Assembly (NCBI RefSeq): GCF_020447265.1 | Contig: NZ_JAJADR010000006.1 | Coordinates: 310,001 to 374,000, forward strand | DNA: 64,000 bases | Direction of reading: 5' to 3' | Origin: Hymenobacter lucidus | Lineage (GTDB): Bacteria; Bacteroidota; Bacteroidia; Cytophagales; Hymenobacteraceae | In this document: one piece after another, positions 31,905 through 40,302 of the stretch | How positions within the stretch are numbered: position 1 is the first letter of the stretch | Layout of the letters: each line of letters begins with the position of its first letter | Notes under the pieces: generated by a model | The model's input: only the letters and a program-made list of their open reading frames with translations | What the model was told of the DNA's origin: nothing | Databases searched by the model: none | Made by a program: the position numbers and the translations under genes

Positions 31905-32882
31905 TTACTCAATCCACTTGAATTTGTATTCCAGCTTGGGCACCGGCATCCGGTCGGCTACCCGGCGCAAGCGCATGGGCAGGGCCATGATATAGTCGCG
32001 GGCTTTTTCGGCCGCACCGTTCAGGCCCGTAATCTGGTCGAGCTTCCAGGTAGTGATGAGGCCTTCCAGGATGTCGGTGTAGTCCTGGCTGGTATACACG
32101 CCCAAGCGCTGAGCGGCATCGGTGAAGTGACCGAAGGTTTTGCCCATTTCCACGCCCATTTCCCGCATGTAGTGGGCCGGCATCACAATTTTCTTGCGCA
32201 TCATGTCTTCGAAGGCCAGCATCATTTCGGAGGCGTCTACTTCGAATATTTTGTCGACAAACGTCTGGTAGACCCGGGCGTGGCGGGTTTCGTCGCCGGC
32301 AATCATGCCGCAGATCTTGGACAGCTGGGCATCACCGGCCTTGCGGGCCAGGGTACCCACGCGGCGGTGCGAGAGGTTGGTAGCCGCTTCCTGGTAGCTG
32401 GTGTAGATGAAGGCGCGGTACGGGTCGTGGGCAGTGCCCAGGTCAAAGCCGTCGGCAATGAGGTATTGCGTGCTGGTTTCAAACTCGCGCATGTTCACGC
32501 GGCCCGACAGATAGAGGTAGCGGTTGAGCAGGTCGCCGTGGCGGTTTTCCTCGGCCGTCCAACCCCGGATCCACTGAGCCCAGCCATTGTTGGGGTCACG
32601 GTTTAAATCGTCGAGTTGGTGGAACCAAGCTTCGTAGTTGGGCAGGGCTTCTTCGGTGATGGTGTCGCCGATGAGAACTGCTAACAGGTCGTAGCTCAGT
32701 CCTTTGGCCCGCTCACGGAGCTCACGCACTTCGTCGAAGAAGGTATCGGAACGGGAATCGGGGAGAAAGTCGGCGGGCTGCCAGCTGTCCTCGACCTTTC
32801 TAAGAAAGCCGTCCATATTCTCTTTTAGAAAGGATTCGAGATGCTGAAGCACCTCCCCGCGGGAGGCCACAGTTGCAATCAT
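31905..32882 (-). CDS. Acyl-ACP desaturase (ferritin-like di-iron)
   Basis: Soluble fatty-acyl-ACP desaturase of 325 residues that introduces a cis double bond using a di-iron centre. The two metal motifs EENRHG and DETRHA are present, spaced about 86 residues apart, with the other Glu ligands in the helices around GDTITEEALPNYE and YTSYQEAATNLSH. Membrane-fluidity control is the expected role. The TACATTTG element at 32911-32918 on its strand lies 29 bases upstream of the ATG. Confidence 0.93.
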   Translation of the reverse strand: MIATVASRGEVLQHLESFLKENMDGFLRKVEDSWQPADFLPDSRSDTFFDEVRELRERAKGLSYDLLAVLIGDTITEEALPNYEAWFHQLDDLNRDPNNGWAQWIRGWTAEENRHGDLLNRYLYLSGRVNMREFETSTQYLIADGFDLGTAHDPYRAFIYTSYQEAATNLSHRRVGTLARKAGDAQLSKICGMIAGDETRHARVYQTFVDKIFEVDASEMMLAFEDMMRKKIVMPAHYMREMGVEMGKTFGHFTDAAQRLGVYTSQDYTDILEGLITTWKLDQITGLNGAAEKARDYIMALPMRLRRVADRMPVPKLEYKFKWIE

Positions 32883-32910
32883 AGGAAGGGGAAAAGAGGG
32901 ATTCTGGGGT

Positions 32911-32918
32911 CAAATGTA
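32911..32918 (-). promoter_or_regulatory. Desaturase promoter -7 element
   Basis: Minus-strand TACATTTG matches TAnnTTTG; no well-spaced -33 TTTG is evident. Confidence 0.5.
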
Positions 32919-32987
32919 GGCATTCGACAATCACACATACGTAAAGCGTCCTTACTCTGCCACCTATAAAATTTTGGCATTTTACCT

Positions 32988-34610
32988 TTATTTCATCTTC
33001 TCCACACGAACTAGGTACTGTTGAGGCTGTAGCGAATCACTGCTGGCACTCCCAGCCACGCGCTGAATGCTCGTTCGTCCGCTGCGGGCCATGAGGTAAG
33101 CAGTTAGCCAGGGCACTATTTCTGGCGTTAGCCACCACTGGGCTGCCGGGTTCCCTGCAAGCCGCTTCAACGCCAATGCTTGGTCGGCAGTGCCGGTGAG
33201 TTGCCGCAGAAGCTGCCGGTGCGACGGGTCGAGGGTCGTCCAGCCGGTGAGGGGCAGCACCGAATGGGGCGCAAAACGTAGCACCGCAAACGGCGACTGG
33301 GACTTGTAGGCGGTTTCCAGGCCGGCCACTACCAGCAGCTGGCCCCGGTGGGTGGCGGCCTGCAGCGGCCCGAGCAGCGCCTGCCCCCGGGCCTGCTCCC
33401 GGCCCAGCACCTGCACCCGATGCGCGGTTTTGAAGGTGTAGGCAATAAGCAGCAGCAGCACCGTAGCAAAAAACAGCGGCGACAGGCGCGGCAGCGGGCG
33501 GCGGGTATCGCGCAGGAAATAGGTCAGGTTGCTCAGGGTCCAGAGGCTGAAGAGAGGCATGCCGAGGCGAGGCGGCAGCTTCAGCACCAGGCCCAGGCCC
33601 AGCAGCAGGCTCAGAAAAAACAGCTGCCCCAGCCAGAAGCCCCGGCGCTGGGCAAAACGTGGGCTGCGCGCCACCAGCCACCAACCCACTGCCAGCAGAA
33701 TCAGCAGGGCAAAATAGTCGCGTGCAAGCAGGCTACCCCAGGCAGCTAGCTTGCCCGGAGCCATTTCCCGCAGAAAATACACTGCATCAAAGTGGCCGGC
33801 CCGTTGAAACAAGCCTTGATTAACCAGGGCTGAGTCGCCAAAAGCCCAGTGGCCCACGGCCTGCATGCCGAGCTGGTCGGCGGCCGTACGCGGGCGAGGC
33901 TGGTAGAGCTGGTAGTCGTTGAGGTTGGACTTGAGCACATCCAGAGTGCGGTAGGTGGCCGTGGCCGGACTGCTGGTGAGCAGCAGTACCACGCTGGCCG
34001 CGCCCAGCAGTAGCAAAGCCCCACCGGCCAGAGAAGCCCCGCGCCGGCCAGCCAGCCACACTGCGCCCGGCCCCGCTGCCAGCACGCCCAGCACCGCCGC
34101 GCTGGGCCGCACCATCCAGGCCAGGGTCAGGGCAACTGCGGCTACGGCCAGCATCCGGCGGCGGCCGGCCCGCTGAGCGGCCAGCAGCACCGCGCCCCCG
34201 GCCAGCAGCACCGGCACCCGCACGTAGTTGAACCATAGGCCGTGCTCCAGCCAGGCTAAAGCGTAGAAGCCCACCAGCACCAGCGTAACCTGCGTGCCCG
34301 ACAGCCGGGTGCGCAACAGCTTATCGAGCACGGCGAAGGCCAGGGCGGTAGCCGCGTAGAGCAGGCCGTAGAGCAGCAGGCCGTACCAGGGCAGGGCGGG
34401 AAACTGCTGGTACAACCAGGCCAGCACCGGAGCTAGGCCGTGGAAATACAGGTGCAGATCGGTGACGGGCAGCGCGGCCGTACTGCCCTGCAGCAGCAGC
34501 GTGATGCTCACGTCGTCGTTGGTTTCGTAGTAGCAGCCCAGAACCACACCGGAAGCCAGCAGTAGCAGGGCCGGCAGCAGAACAACGCGCAGAAACCGGA
34601 AATTGAGCAT
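32988..34610 (-). CDS. Polytopic membrane protein, possible GT-C glycosyltransferase
   Basis: A 540-residue protein with about ten to twelve hydrophobic segments and a soluble C-terminal part of some 130 residues. After the first membrane helix comes YYETNDDVSITLLLQG, an acidic loop like the catalytic first loop of GT-C enzymes. No family is firmly recognised. It is divergent from another GT-C-like gene (34767-36464) and near a GT2 and a flippase, so a role in building or attaching a surface glycan is plausible. Confidence 0.7.
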   Translation of the reverse strand: MLNFRFLRVVLLPALLLLASGVVLGCYYETNDDVSITLLLQGSTAALPVTDLHLYFHGLAPVLAWLYQQFPALPWYGLLLYGLLYAATALAFAVLDKLLRTRLSGTQVTLVLVGFYALAWLEHGLWFNYVRVPVLLAGGAVLLAAQRAGRRRMLAVAAVALTLAWMVRPSAAVLGVLAAGPGAVWLAGRRGASLAGGALLLLGAASVVLLLTSSPATATYRTLDVLKSNLNDYQLYQPRPRTAADQLGMQAVGHWAFGDSALVNQGLFQRAGHFDAVYFLREMAPGKLAAWGSLLARDYFALLILLAVGWWLVARSPRFAQRRGFWLGQLFFLSLLLGLGLVLKLPPRLGMPLFSLWTLSNLTYFLRDTRRPLPRLSPLFFATVLLLLIAYTFKTAHRVQVLGREQARGQALLGPLQAATHRGQLLVVAGLETAYKSQSPFAVLRFAPHSVLPLTGWTTLDPSHRQLLRQLTGTADQALALKRLAGNPAAQWWLTPEIVPWLTAYLMARSGRTSIQRVAGSASSDSLQPQQYLVRVEKMK

Positions 34611-34753
34611 CGGGGCCGGAAAGGCAGACTGGAAGTGGTGTAGGCGAAGCTTGCCCGGGTAAAGATGGGAAACGGCCGACGGTTTAGCAGCATTAAGCGG
34701 CCTGCCCCGCGCAGGCGGTAGTAGTCAGCGCGGGCAATTACGGCTAATATCGG

Positions 34754-34761
34754 TTGCTTTG
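34754..34761 (+). promoter_or_regulatory. Putative -7 element at the GT-C gene start
   Basis: TTGCTTTG differs by one base from TAnnTTTG and ends six bases before the GTG at 34767, so the message could be leaderless. Confidence 0.35.
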
Positions 34762-34766
34762 CAGCT

Positions 34767-36464
34767 GTGAAGCCTCTCTCCTCCCGCCTGCCCGATCTGA
34801 CGCTGGTTTTTGTGGTGCTGTTTACCGTGGCCTACTTTTTCCTGACCCACGAGGGCCTCTACGATCTAGACGACTATTTCTACTCCCGCTACGCCCACCA
34901 GCTGGCCGCTGGTACCTTCCGAGTGCTGCCCGACCCGCAGGGGATGCTGCACGACCCGCTGAAGGAGCGGTGGCTGATTTTCGGGCCGGTGGCCCTGCTC
35001 TACCGGCTGCTGGGCATCAACATCATTTCCACCACCCTGTGGCCGCTGCTGGCTACGCTGGGGTGTGCCGCGATTATCTGGCGGGTGTACCGCCGGCGGG
35101 AGCCGGTAGTAGCGGCGGCGGCCATGCTGTTGCTCGGGCTGCATTATTTCACGCTTAACCTAACCAATTACCTGTATCCAGATAACATTCTGATGTTTTG
35201 GTGCTTATGCTGCGCCTTGTGTCTGCTGGCCGGCCGGCACCAAGCCCGCAAGCAGCTGCTCTGGGGCGGTGGTTTTGCCTTGCTCAACTTCGCCGCCTTG
35301 CTCAGCAAGGAAACCATCGTGTACTACCTGCCCTTTTACCTAGGCGTACTGGCGCTGGACATTTTCGGGCGGCGGCACGGCCGGTTCTGGCTGGCGGCCG
35401 TGGGTGTTGGTGTGGGTTTGCTAGGGGCTTATCTGGCGTTTTACCAAGTCTACACCCACGATGCGCTCTACCGGATTCACCTCATCGAGCATACCAACGA
35501 GTTTCTGAAGGAGGGCAACTTTCTGGTGGGCAACCGCGCGGCGCTGCTGGCGCGCATCACCTACCAGCCGCTAGTATTTCTGGTGGGCACCGGGCTGGGC
35601 GTAGCCCTGGTGCTGGCCCTGGCCGCGGCCTTTGGGCGTCGGCGCCACCCTGGTTCCGATGCGGGCTTCTGGCTGGCCCTAGCCTTTTCCACACTGACGT
35701 TTTACTGGCTGGGCAGCACCTCGCTCACCCAGTACAACCCCATCACCCTCATTCCGCGCATGACCACGCCGCTGCTGCCACCGCTGTGCCTGGCGGCCGG
35801 GTTTGGGCTGCGCGACTTTCTGGCCCGCCCCCGCAGCAGCGGCTACTGGCTGGCCCTGGCGCTACTGGCCTGCGCCGCTTGGCTGCACACCAGCGTGGCG
35901 GTGCTCTACGGCGGACTGGCGCTGTACTTCGGGCTAGCTACCTGGCTGGCCGATTCGGGCAGTGTCGCCACCTGGCGCCGCCCCGACACGGCTGGGTTTG
36001 CCGCGCTGGGCGTACTGGCCCTGGCGGCCGTGCTCAGCATCCGGCCGTTGTACTTTATGCGCAAGCCTAGCGTGTCGGCCCACTTCGAGCAGCAGCAGAT
36101 TATCCGGCAACAGTTACAGGCGCCGCGGCGGGGCGTGGTTTTCGTCGATGACTTCCTCATTGGCAACTACGATTTCTACTATGGCTACCAGGTGCCGCCG
36201 GGCCTGCGCTTCCGCCGCTACTCCGCCGCCGACTCCGTGCCGCTGGGTCCAGGCGAAAAAGCCTGGCTGCTGGTCAACGGCCGCACGCTCACCAACCCCG
36301 AGCTCACCCGCAAGCTGATCCGCTATTCGGAGGCCGACGTGCTGGCCCGGTTTCCGGAGCGCCGCCCTGTGGCGCAGGCCGGCGACGTGCGGCTCTATGA
36401 AGTGAAGCCGGCCACAGGCCCTGAGCAGCGGTACCAGGCTGGTCAGGTTGGGAATGAAATGTAA
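34767..36464 (+). CDS. GT-C-type glycosyltransferase, ArnT/PMT-like membrane protein
   Basis: A 565-residue integral membrane protein with roughly a dozen hydrophobic segments and a soluble C-terminal domain. The first periplasmic loop has HEGLYDLDDYFYSRYAHQLA, the Asp-Asp catalytic motif of GT-C enzymes that use polyprenyl-phosphate sugars, then GPVALLYRLLG and LTNYLYPDNILMF. The donor and acceptor are unknown. The start is GTG at 34767, followed by a normal short cytoplasmic lead before the first helix. It converges on the GT2 gene. Confidence 0.8.
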   Translation: MKPLSSRLPDLTLVFVVLFTVAYFFLTHEGLYDLDDYFYSRYAHQLAAGTFRVLPDPQGMLHDPLKERWLIFGPVALLYRLLGINIISTTLWPLLATLGCAAIIWRVYRRREPVVAAAAMLLLGLHYFTLNLTNYLYPDNILMFWCLCCALCLLAGRHQARKQLLWGGGFALLNFAALLSKETIVYYLPFYLGVLALDIFGRRHGRFWLAAVGVGVGLLGAYLAFYQVYTHDALYRIHLIEHTNEFLKEGNFLVGNRAALLARITYQPLVFLVGTGLGVALVLALAAAFGRRRHPGSDAGFWLALAFSTLTFYWLGSTSLTQYNPITLIPRMTTPLLPPLCLAAGFGLRDFLARPRSSGYWLALALLACAAWLHTSVAVLYGGLALYFGLATWLADSGSVATWRRPDTAGFAALGVLALAAVLSIRPLYFMRKPSVSAHFEQQQIIRQQLQAPRRGVVFVDDFLIGNYDFYYGYQVPPGLRFRRYSAADSVPLGPGEKAWLLVNGRTLTNPELTRKLIRYSEADVLARFPERRPVAQAGDVRLYEVKPATGPEQRYQAGQVGNEM

Positions 36465-36528
36465 CTACGACGGCCCTTGTCGTAGGGTACTGCTGTCGGC
36501 AAACCGGCCGTAGTTTGCCTGCTTTTTC
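36465..36528 (+). terminator. Tandem hairpins after the GT-C gene
   Basis: CTACGAC/GTCGTAG (36465-36485) and GGCAAAC/GTTTGCC (36498-36519) are perfect 7-bp stems; the second is followed by a T-run at 36522-36527 and is the likely terminator. Confidence 0.75.
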
Positions 36529-36610
36529 TCAATTCCGCAAAGACAGTCTTATCGACATAAAAACCTGTAAAACAAATTTATACTAGCCCAACTTTAAAGC
36601 CCTGCTGTTT

Positions 36611-37570
36611 CTAGCGACGCAGCCTGGCGTAGAGGGCCAGGGCGCGGTCCAGGGGGCGGGCGGCCTGGGTGGCGCGCAGCAGGTCGTACAAGTCCTGGGC
36701 CTCGCGGTAGTTGCCCCAGCGCACGGCCTGCCGCAGCTCCCAGCGCAGGCGCACGGCCAGGGCAGCCCGCTCGGTGGGCGTGCGGCACAGAGCCAAGGCC
36801 TTGCGGCATACCCGGATGGTAGAGGCCAGAAACGGGTCGTTGGGCTGGTAGCCACGCCGCGACATAGAGGCCGGGTGCAGCCGCTTTTGGGTCGTTACCT
36901 CATCCTGAAAGTAGAAGCGAAAGTCGCGGGCGGCGCGCACCCAGAAGTCGAAGTCCTCGTAGGCCAGGGTTTCGTCGTAGCCCTGCAGCTGTTCGAGCAC
37001 GGAGCAGCGCATCATCATGGTGGGCGTGCTGATGAAGTAGCGGCTGAGCACGTCGGCAAAGACGAAGCCCGAGGCGGGGCGCGGGTGCAGCTGCCCCTGC
37101 GCGTCGCGGCGGTAGTGGCGGCGCACCAACTGGGAGGCTTCGTCGATTAGCTCAGCATCGGAATAGACCACGCCGTAGTTGGGCGCCAGCTGCTGGAAGC
37201 AGGCCACCTGCCGGGCTACCCGCGCGGGCAGCAGCACGTCGTCGGTGGCAAAGTCGATGAAAAACTCGCCCCGCCCCTGCCGGAAGGCCTGATTGAAGGC
37301 GCGGCAGTTGCCGATGTTGTCATCCAGAAAAATGGTTTGCCAGGTAGGATGCGCGGCGGCGTATTGCGCCAGCATCGTTCGGCTGCCATCGGTGCTAGCA
37401 TCATCTACCAGTATCACCTCAATGTTAGGGTAGGTCTGGGCCAGGATGGAATTCAGGGCTTCGGCCAGAAACGGCGCGTGGTTATAACACAGTGCCACGA
37501 TGGTTACCAGCGGCGCAGCAGCGGCGGGAGGAGTATCTTGGTGCGGGCCGGTGGCGGTGGAGTGTTGCAT
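36611..37570 (-). CDS. Family 2 glycosyltransferase
   Basis: A 319-residue GT-A enzyme without membrane segments. The nucleotide-sugar motifs are LVTIVALCYNHAPFLAEALNSIL, VILVDDASTDGS, FFIDFATDDVLLP in the DxD position and YEDFDFWVRAARDF as the acceptor-side acidic motif. The C-terminal 80 residues are helical and Arg-rich. It starts nine bases after the flippase stop, so the pair flippase-GT2 forms an operon, probably for one surface polysaccharide unit. Confidence 0.92.
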   Translation of the reverse strand: MQHSTATGPHQDTPPAAAAPLVTIVALCYNHAPFLAEALNSILAQTYPNIEVILVDDASTDGSRTMLAQYAAAHPTWQTIFLDDNIGNCRAFNQAFRQGRGEFFIDFATDDVLLPARVARQVACFQQLAPNYGVVYSDAELIDEASQLVRRHYRRDAQGQLHPRPASGFVFADVLSRYFISTPTMMMRCSVLEQLQGYDETLAYEDFDFWVRAARDFRFYFQDEVTTQKRLHPASMSRRGYQPNDPFLASTIRVCRKALALCRTPTERAALAVRLRWELRQAVRWGNYREAQDLYDLLRATQAARPLDRALALYARLRR

Positions 37571-37578
37571 AGGAGCGG

Positions 37579-38880
37579 TTAACGCCAGTAGGGCCGAAAA
37601 TAAACGAGGCAGCCCAGCAGCAGGATGCCGAAGCGGGCGGCGTGGGCCAGGGGCGCGCCCAGCAGGCCGTAGCGAGGCAGCAGCACGGCCAGCAGCACGG
37701 CATACAGTGCCGCCGAGCCGGCCTGCACCGCTACGTAGCGCCCCACCTGGGCTTTGGCCATGAGCAGAAACAGGAAGGTCCAGGTCAGGAACTTGGCCCA
37801 GTCGCCGAGGAACTGTGGGGCCAGCAGCCCGCGGGCGGCGGCAAACTGCGGGGCGAAGAGCAGCGGCAGCAGCCAGTCGCGCAGCCCAAATAGCACCGCC
37901 AGCCCCAGGGCCAGCCCGGGCGCCAGCACCAGCAGCACGGTGCGCACGTAGCCACGCAATGCCTTGGGCTGCCCCACCAGCGCCGCCAGCCGGGGGTAGT
38001 ACACGCTGCCCATCACGGCCGAAAATACCATCGTGTAATTGTCGGAGAGCTTGGCCACGGCCTGCCAGAGCCCGGTTTGGCCCAGGCTGAAATAGCGGAT
38101 CAGCACGTCGCGCATTACGAAGTCCACGGCTTTGCTGAAGAGCAGTACGCTGGCAGCCATCAGCAGAAACCGGCCCAGCTGGCGCACGGCCGGGCGGCTC
38201 ACACGGCCCCGCAGCGGCTGCAGCAGGCCATACCGGGCGCAGAGGCCCAGCGTGGGCAGCAGCGTGGCACCCTGGGCCAGCAGGTAAGTCAGCAGCACAT
38301 TCGCCACCGGCAGGCCCGCGTACAAAGCCGCCGCCACGCCTGCCACCCCGATGCCGCTCAGAATCCCGGTCAGCCACACGTAGGCCCGCAGCCGCCCGGC
38401 CGCCAGCAGCACCGCCACCCAGAAGGTATTGGCCGTGAGCAGCACGATGCCCAGCGCAAACAGCGCCACCCAGCCCACCGACGGCCCAAACACGCCTACC
38501 AACGACTGCCGGCCCAGCAGCAGCGCCGCCGTACCCAGGGCCAGGGCCAGGCCATTGAGCAGCAGCCCCGCGCCCAGCCAGGCCCGGTAGCGCCCCGAGC
38601 CAGCCCGCAGCGGGGCCAGGTATTTCACGATGCCGATGTGCACGCCGTCGTTGGGCAGCGTGGTAAAGAGGGCCATCAGGTTCTGGAAATGGGCCAGCAG
38701 CGTGAGGCCGCCGGGGCCGCCGTACACGGCCAGCAGCTTGTTGAGCAGCAGCGCCCCGGCCGTGCGCGCGCCCACGGCCAGCCCCGAGCTGAATGCGCCC
38801 CGCAGGAAACGGCCCACGCCGCTACCGCCGGCTACGGGCGCGGCCAGGGAAGGCGTTTCGGAAGAGTCGTCGGGCTGCAT
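37579..38880 (-). CDS. Wzx-like polysaccharide flippase
   Basis: A 433-residue MOP-superfamily membrane protein with about twelve hydrophobic segments, expected to flip lipid-linked oligosaccharide units. Typical pieces are ARTAGALLLNKLLAVYGGPGGLTLLAHFQNLMALF, NDGVHIGIVKY, RYFSLGQTGLWQAVAKLSDNYTMVF and SVYYPRLAAL. The Met at 38880 is set by a TACTTTTG promoter element at 38887-38894 just upstream, which rules out an ATG at 38967. The phased palindrome array lies beyond that promoter. Confidence 0.88.
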   Translation of the reverse strand: MQPDDSSETPSLAAPVAGGSGVGRFLRGAFSSGLAVGARTAGALLLNKLLAVYGGPGGLTLLAHFQNLMALFTTLPNDGVHIGIVKYLAPLRAGSGRYRAWLGAGLLLNGLALALGTAALLLGRQSLVGVFGPSVGWVALFALGIVLLTANTFWVAVLLAAGRLRAYVWLTGILSGIGVAGVAAALYAGLPVANVLLTYLLAQGATLLPTLGLCARYGLLQPLRGRVSRPAVRQLGRFLLMAASVLLFSKAVDFVMRDVLIRYFSLGQTGLWQAVAKLSDNYTMVFSAVMGSVYYPRLAALVGQPKALRGYVRTVLLVLAPGLALGLAVLFGLRDWLLPLLFAPQFAAARGLLAPQFLGDWAKFLTWTFLFLLMAKAQVGRYVAVQAGSAALYAVLLAVLLPRYGLLGAPLAHAARFGILLLGCLVYFRPYWR

Positions 38881-38886
38881 AAGAAG

Positions 38887-38894
38887 CAAAAGTA
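38887..38894 (-). promoter_or_regulatory. Flippase-operon promoter -7 element
   Basis: Minus-strand TACTTTTG fits TAnnTTTG. It ends seven bases before the ATG at 38880, so the leader would be one or two bases. No -33 TTTG is visible, which leaves room for an activator. Confidence 0.55.
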
Positions 38895-38950
38895 GCGGAT
38901 GTACGGGCGCGGGCCACGCCCGAATGATGGCGCAAGGCCTGTTTGGATGC

Positions 38951-39134
38951 TTGCCACCGGTAGGCAAGGCCTGCTAGGCCATCAGCAGCGTATTCCCACC
39001 GGTGGCAAGGCACCAATGTCTGCCTCGGAACCTCTTGCCACCGGTGGTAAAGCTCTAATGTGTGCGTCGGAAGCTTTTGCCACCGGTGGCAAGGCCCTAA
39101 TGTCTGCCTAAGAAGCTCTTGCCACCGGTGGCAA
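38951..39134. repeat. Array of five 42-bp repeats with TTGCCACCGGTGGCAA palindromes
   Basis: Palindromes start at 38951, 38993, 39035, 39077 and 39119: an exact 42-base period. Units 2-4 are alike over the whole 42 bases (spacer pattern around AATGTCTGCCTCGGAA); unit 1 has a diverged spacer and a 17-base palindrome whose extra base is compensated by a 25-base spacer; unit 5 is only the palindrome. The array ends 57 bases upstream of the flippase promoter element and begins after the GNAT stop. It looks like a phased protein-binding array. Confidence 0.9.
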
Positions 39135-39156
39135 GGCGCCGCCAACGGGACTATGC

Positions 39157-40158
39157 CTACCCCTCGAACGTGAGCTTGAGGCTGGGCACGCCGCCGAGGT
39201 GGCGCTTGAACTGTAGCAGCGACTGGTTGAGACCCTCGGGCAGCGTGGAGGTACCCAGGTCCAGCAGCTGTTGCCCGTTGGCCCGCCCAAAGGCGTGCAG
39301 CCCCTCGTTGAGCAGCACCACCGGGCTGTAGGTGTTGTAGGCCAGCGGACTGGCCGGATAAAAGTTGTAGAGCACCCCGCTACTGACCCGAATGGCAATG
39401 GTGAGGGCGGCCCAGTCGCCGGAAGGAGCGCGCACCGAGAACAGGAAGTGGTCCTGGGGAAACTGCGTGAACAGCTCCTGCAGCCGCTCCAGGCTCAGCG
39501 AGAGGCTCTGGCCCTTCTCCTGCCGGCAGCGGCTCAGAAACTCGTAGGCCAGGGGCAGGTACAGCGGCGTTTCCTGCTCCACCACGAAGCCCTGCTGCTG
39601 GCACTTGCGCAGCCGCCGCCGCTCCGAGGGATGAAGCCGCGCCCGGAAGTCCTGGGCCAGCGGCAGGTGGTTGTTGATTTCGGCCAGCGCCACCTCGTAG
39701 CCCAACTGCTGCAGGGCGTGGGCCAGCTTGGTGCTGCCGGCCGGGTCGTAGGCGAAGGGGTAGCTGCGCAGCCGCAGCCGCAGCCACCCCCGGGCGGCCA
39801 GCTGGGCCTGCACCAGCCGCAGAAAAGCCAGCAGCACCGCCGTCGGCAGGCATTCGGCCAGCTGCACCGCGCCAAACGGCGCCTGCCAGGGGCTCTGCGC
39901 CAGGCCGTTGCCCGCCTCGCCGAAGATGTGTAGCTGGGCCACGGTGCGCTGGCCGGGCTGGTCTTCGAGGTAGAACGTGAGCAGCTCGCCCGTGTGGCGC
40001 TGCAGGCGCAGGTGGGCCGGCCGCAGGTACAGAAACGGCTCAAAAGCCAGCGGCAGCGTGGGTTCGGCGGCCTGGCCGGCGGGGCCCACGTGCAGCCGCA
40101 CTCCATACTGGCTGCCGTCGGGGGGCAAGGGCAGCAAATGGACGGACTCAGCGGGCAT
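39157..40158 (-). CDS. FemAB-like GNAT acyltransferase
   Basis: A 333-residue soluble protein with two GNAT-like halves. Recognisable pieces are HLPLAQDFRARLHPSERRRLRKCQQQG, FLSRCRQEKGQSLSLSLERLQELF, VLYNFYPASPLAYNTYSPVVLLNEGLHAFG and LLDLGTSTLPEGLNQSLLQFKRHLGG, the order seen in FemAB/lipid II-type N-acyltransferases and polysaccharide-associated GNAT proteins. The Met at 40158 is preferred to 40236. It lies upstream of the flippase-GT2 pair on the same strand, and may modify the same glycan. Confidence 0.8.
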   Translation of the reverse strand: MPAESVHLLPLPPDGSQYGVRLHVGPAGQAAEPTLPLAFEPFLYLRPAHLRLQRHTGELLTFYLEDQPGQRTVAQLHIFGEAGNGLAQSPWQAPFGAVQLAECLPTAVLLAFLRLVQAQLAARGWLRLRLRSYPFAYDPAGSTKLAHALQQLGYEVALAEINNHLPLAQDFRARLHPSERRRLRKCQQQGFVVEQETPLYLPLAYEFLSRCRQEKGQSLSLSLERLQELFTQFPQDHFLFSVRAPSGDWAALTIAIRVSSGVLYNFYPASPLAYNTYSPVVLLNEGLHAFGRANGQQLLDLGTSTLPEGLNQSLLQFKRHLGGVPSLKLTFEG

Positions 40159-40196
40159 GCGGAAAATAAAAAGGCGACGGACGGGGGCAACAGCGG

Positions 40197-40204
40197 CGAA
40201 AGTA
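40197..40204 (-). promoter_or_regulatory. Possible GNAT-gene -7 element
   Basis: Minus-strand TACTTTCG is one base off TAnnTTTG, about 39 bases before the ATG at 40158. Confidence 0.35.
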
Positions 40205-40248
40205 CAAGTAAAATCGGGGCGCAGGCGGCAAACCACGCGGCAGAGTCG

Positions 40249-40256
40249 TATTTTTG
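40249..40256 (+). promoter_or_regulatory. EamA-transporter promoter -7 element
   Basis: TATTTTTG matches TAnnTTTG; transcription would start near 40262 and give a 40-base leader to the ATG at 40303. Confidence 0.55.
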
Positions 40257-40302
40257 CGGCCCTTTTGGCGTTTCCTACCCGTTTATTTCCTTCCCACCCC
40301 GC

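Noticed and set aside
36611..38377. Upstream extension of the GT2 frame to 588 codons
   Set aside because: The added part is antisense-frame shadow of the flippase gene, rich in Ala/Gly/Arg; the GT2 domain starts at 37570.
38951..39134. CRISPR array
   Set aside because: Spacers of 26 bases are alike in units 2-4, repeats are only 16 bases and perfectly palindromic, and no cas genes are near.
38822..39145. Protein with 14-residue repeats across the palindrome array
   Set aside because: A 42-base unit keeps any frame open by chance; the conservation is at the palindrome level, one frame overlaps the flippase gene, and the other stops inside the array.
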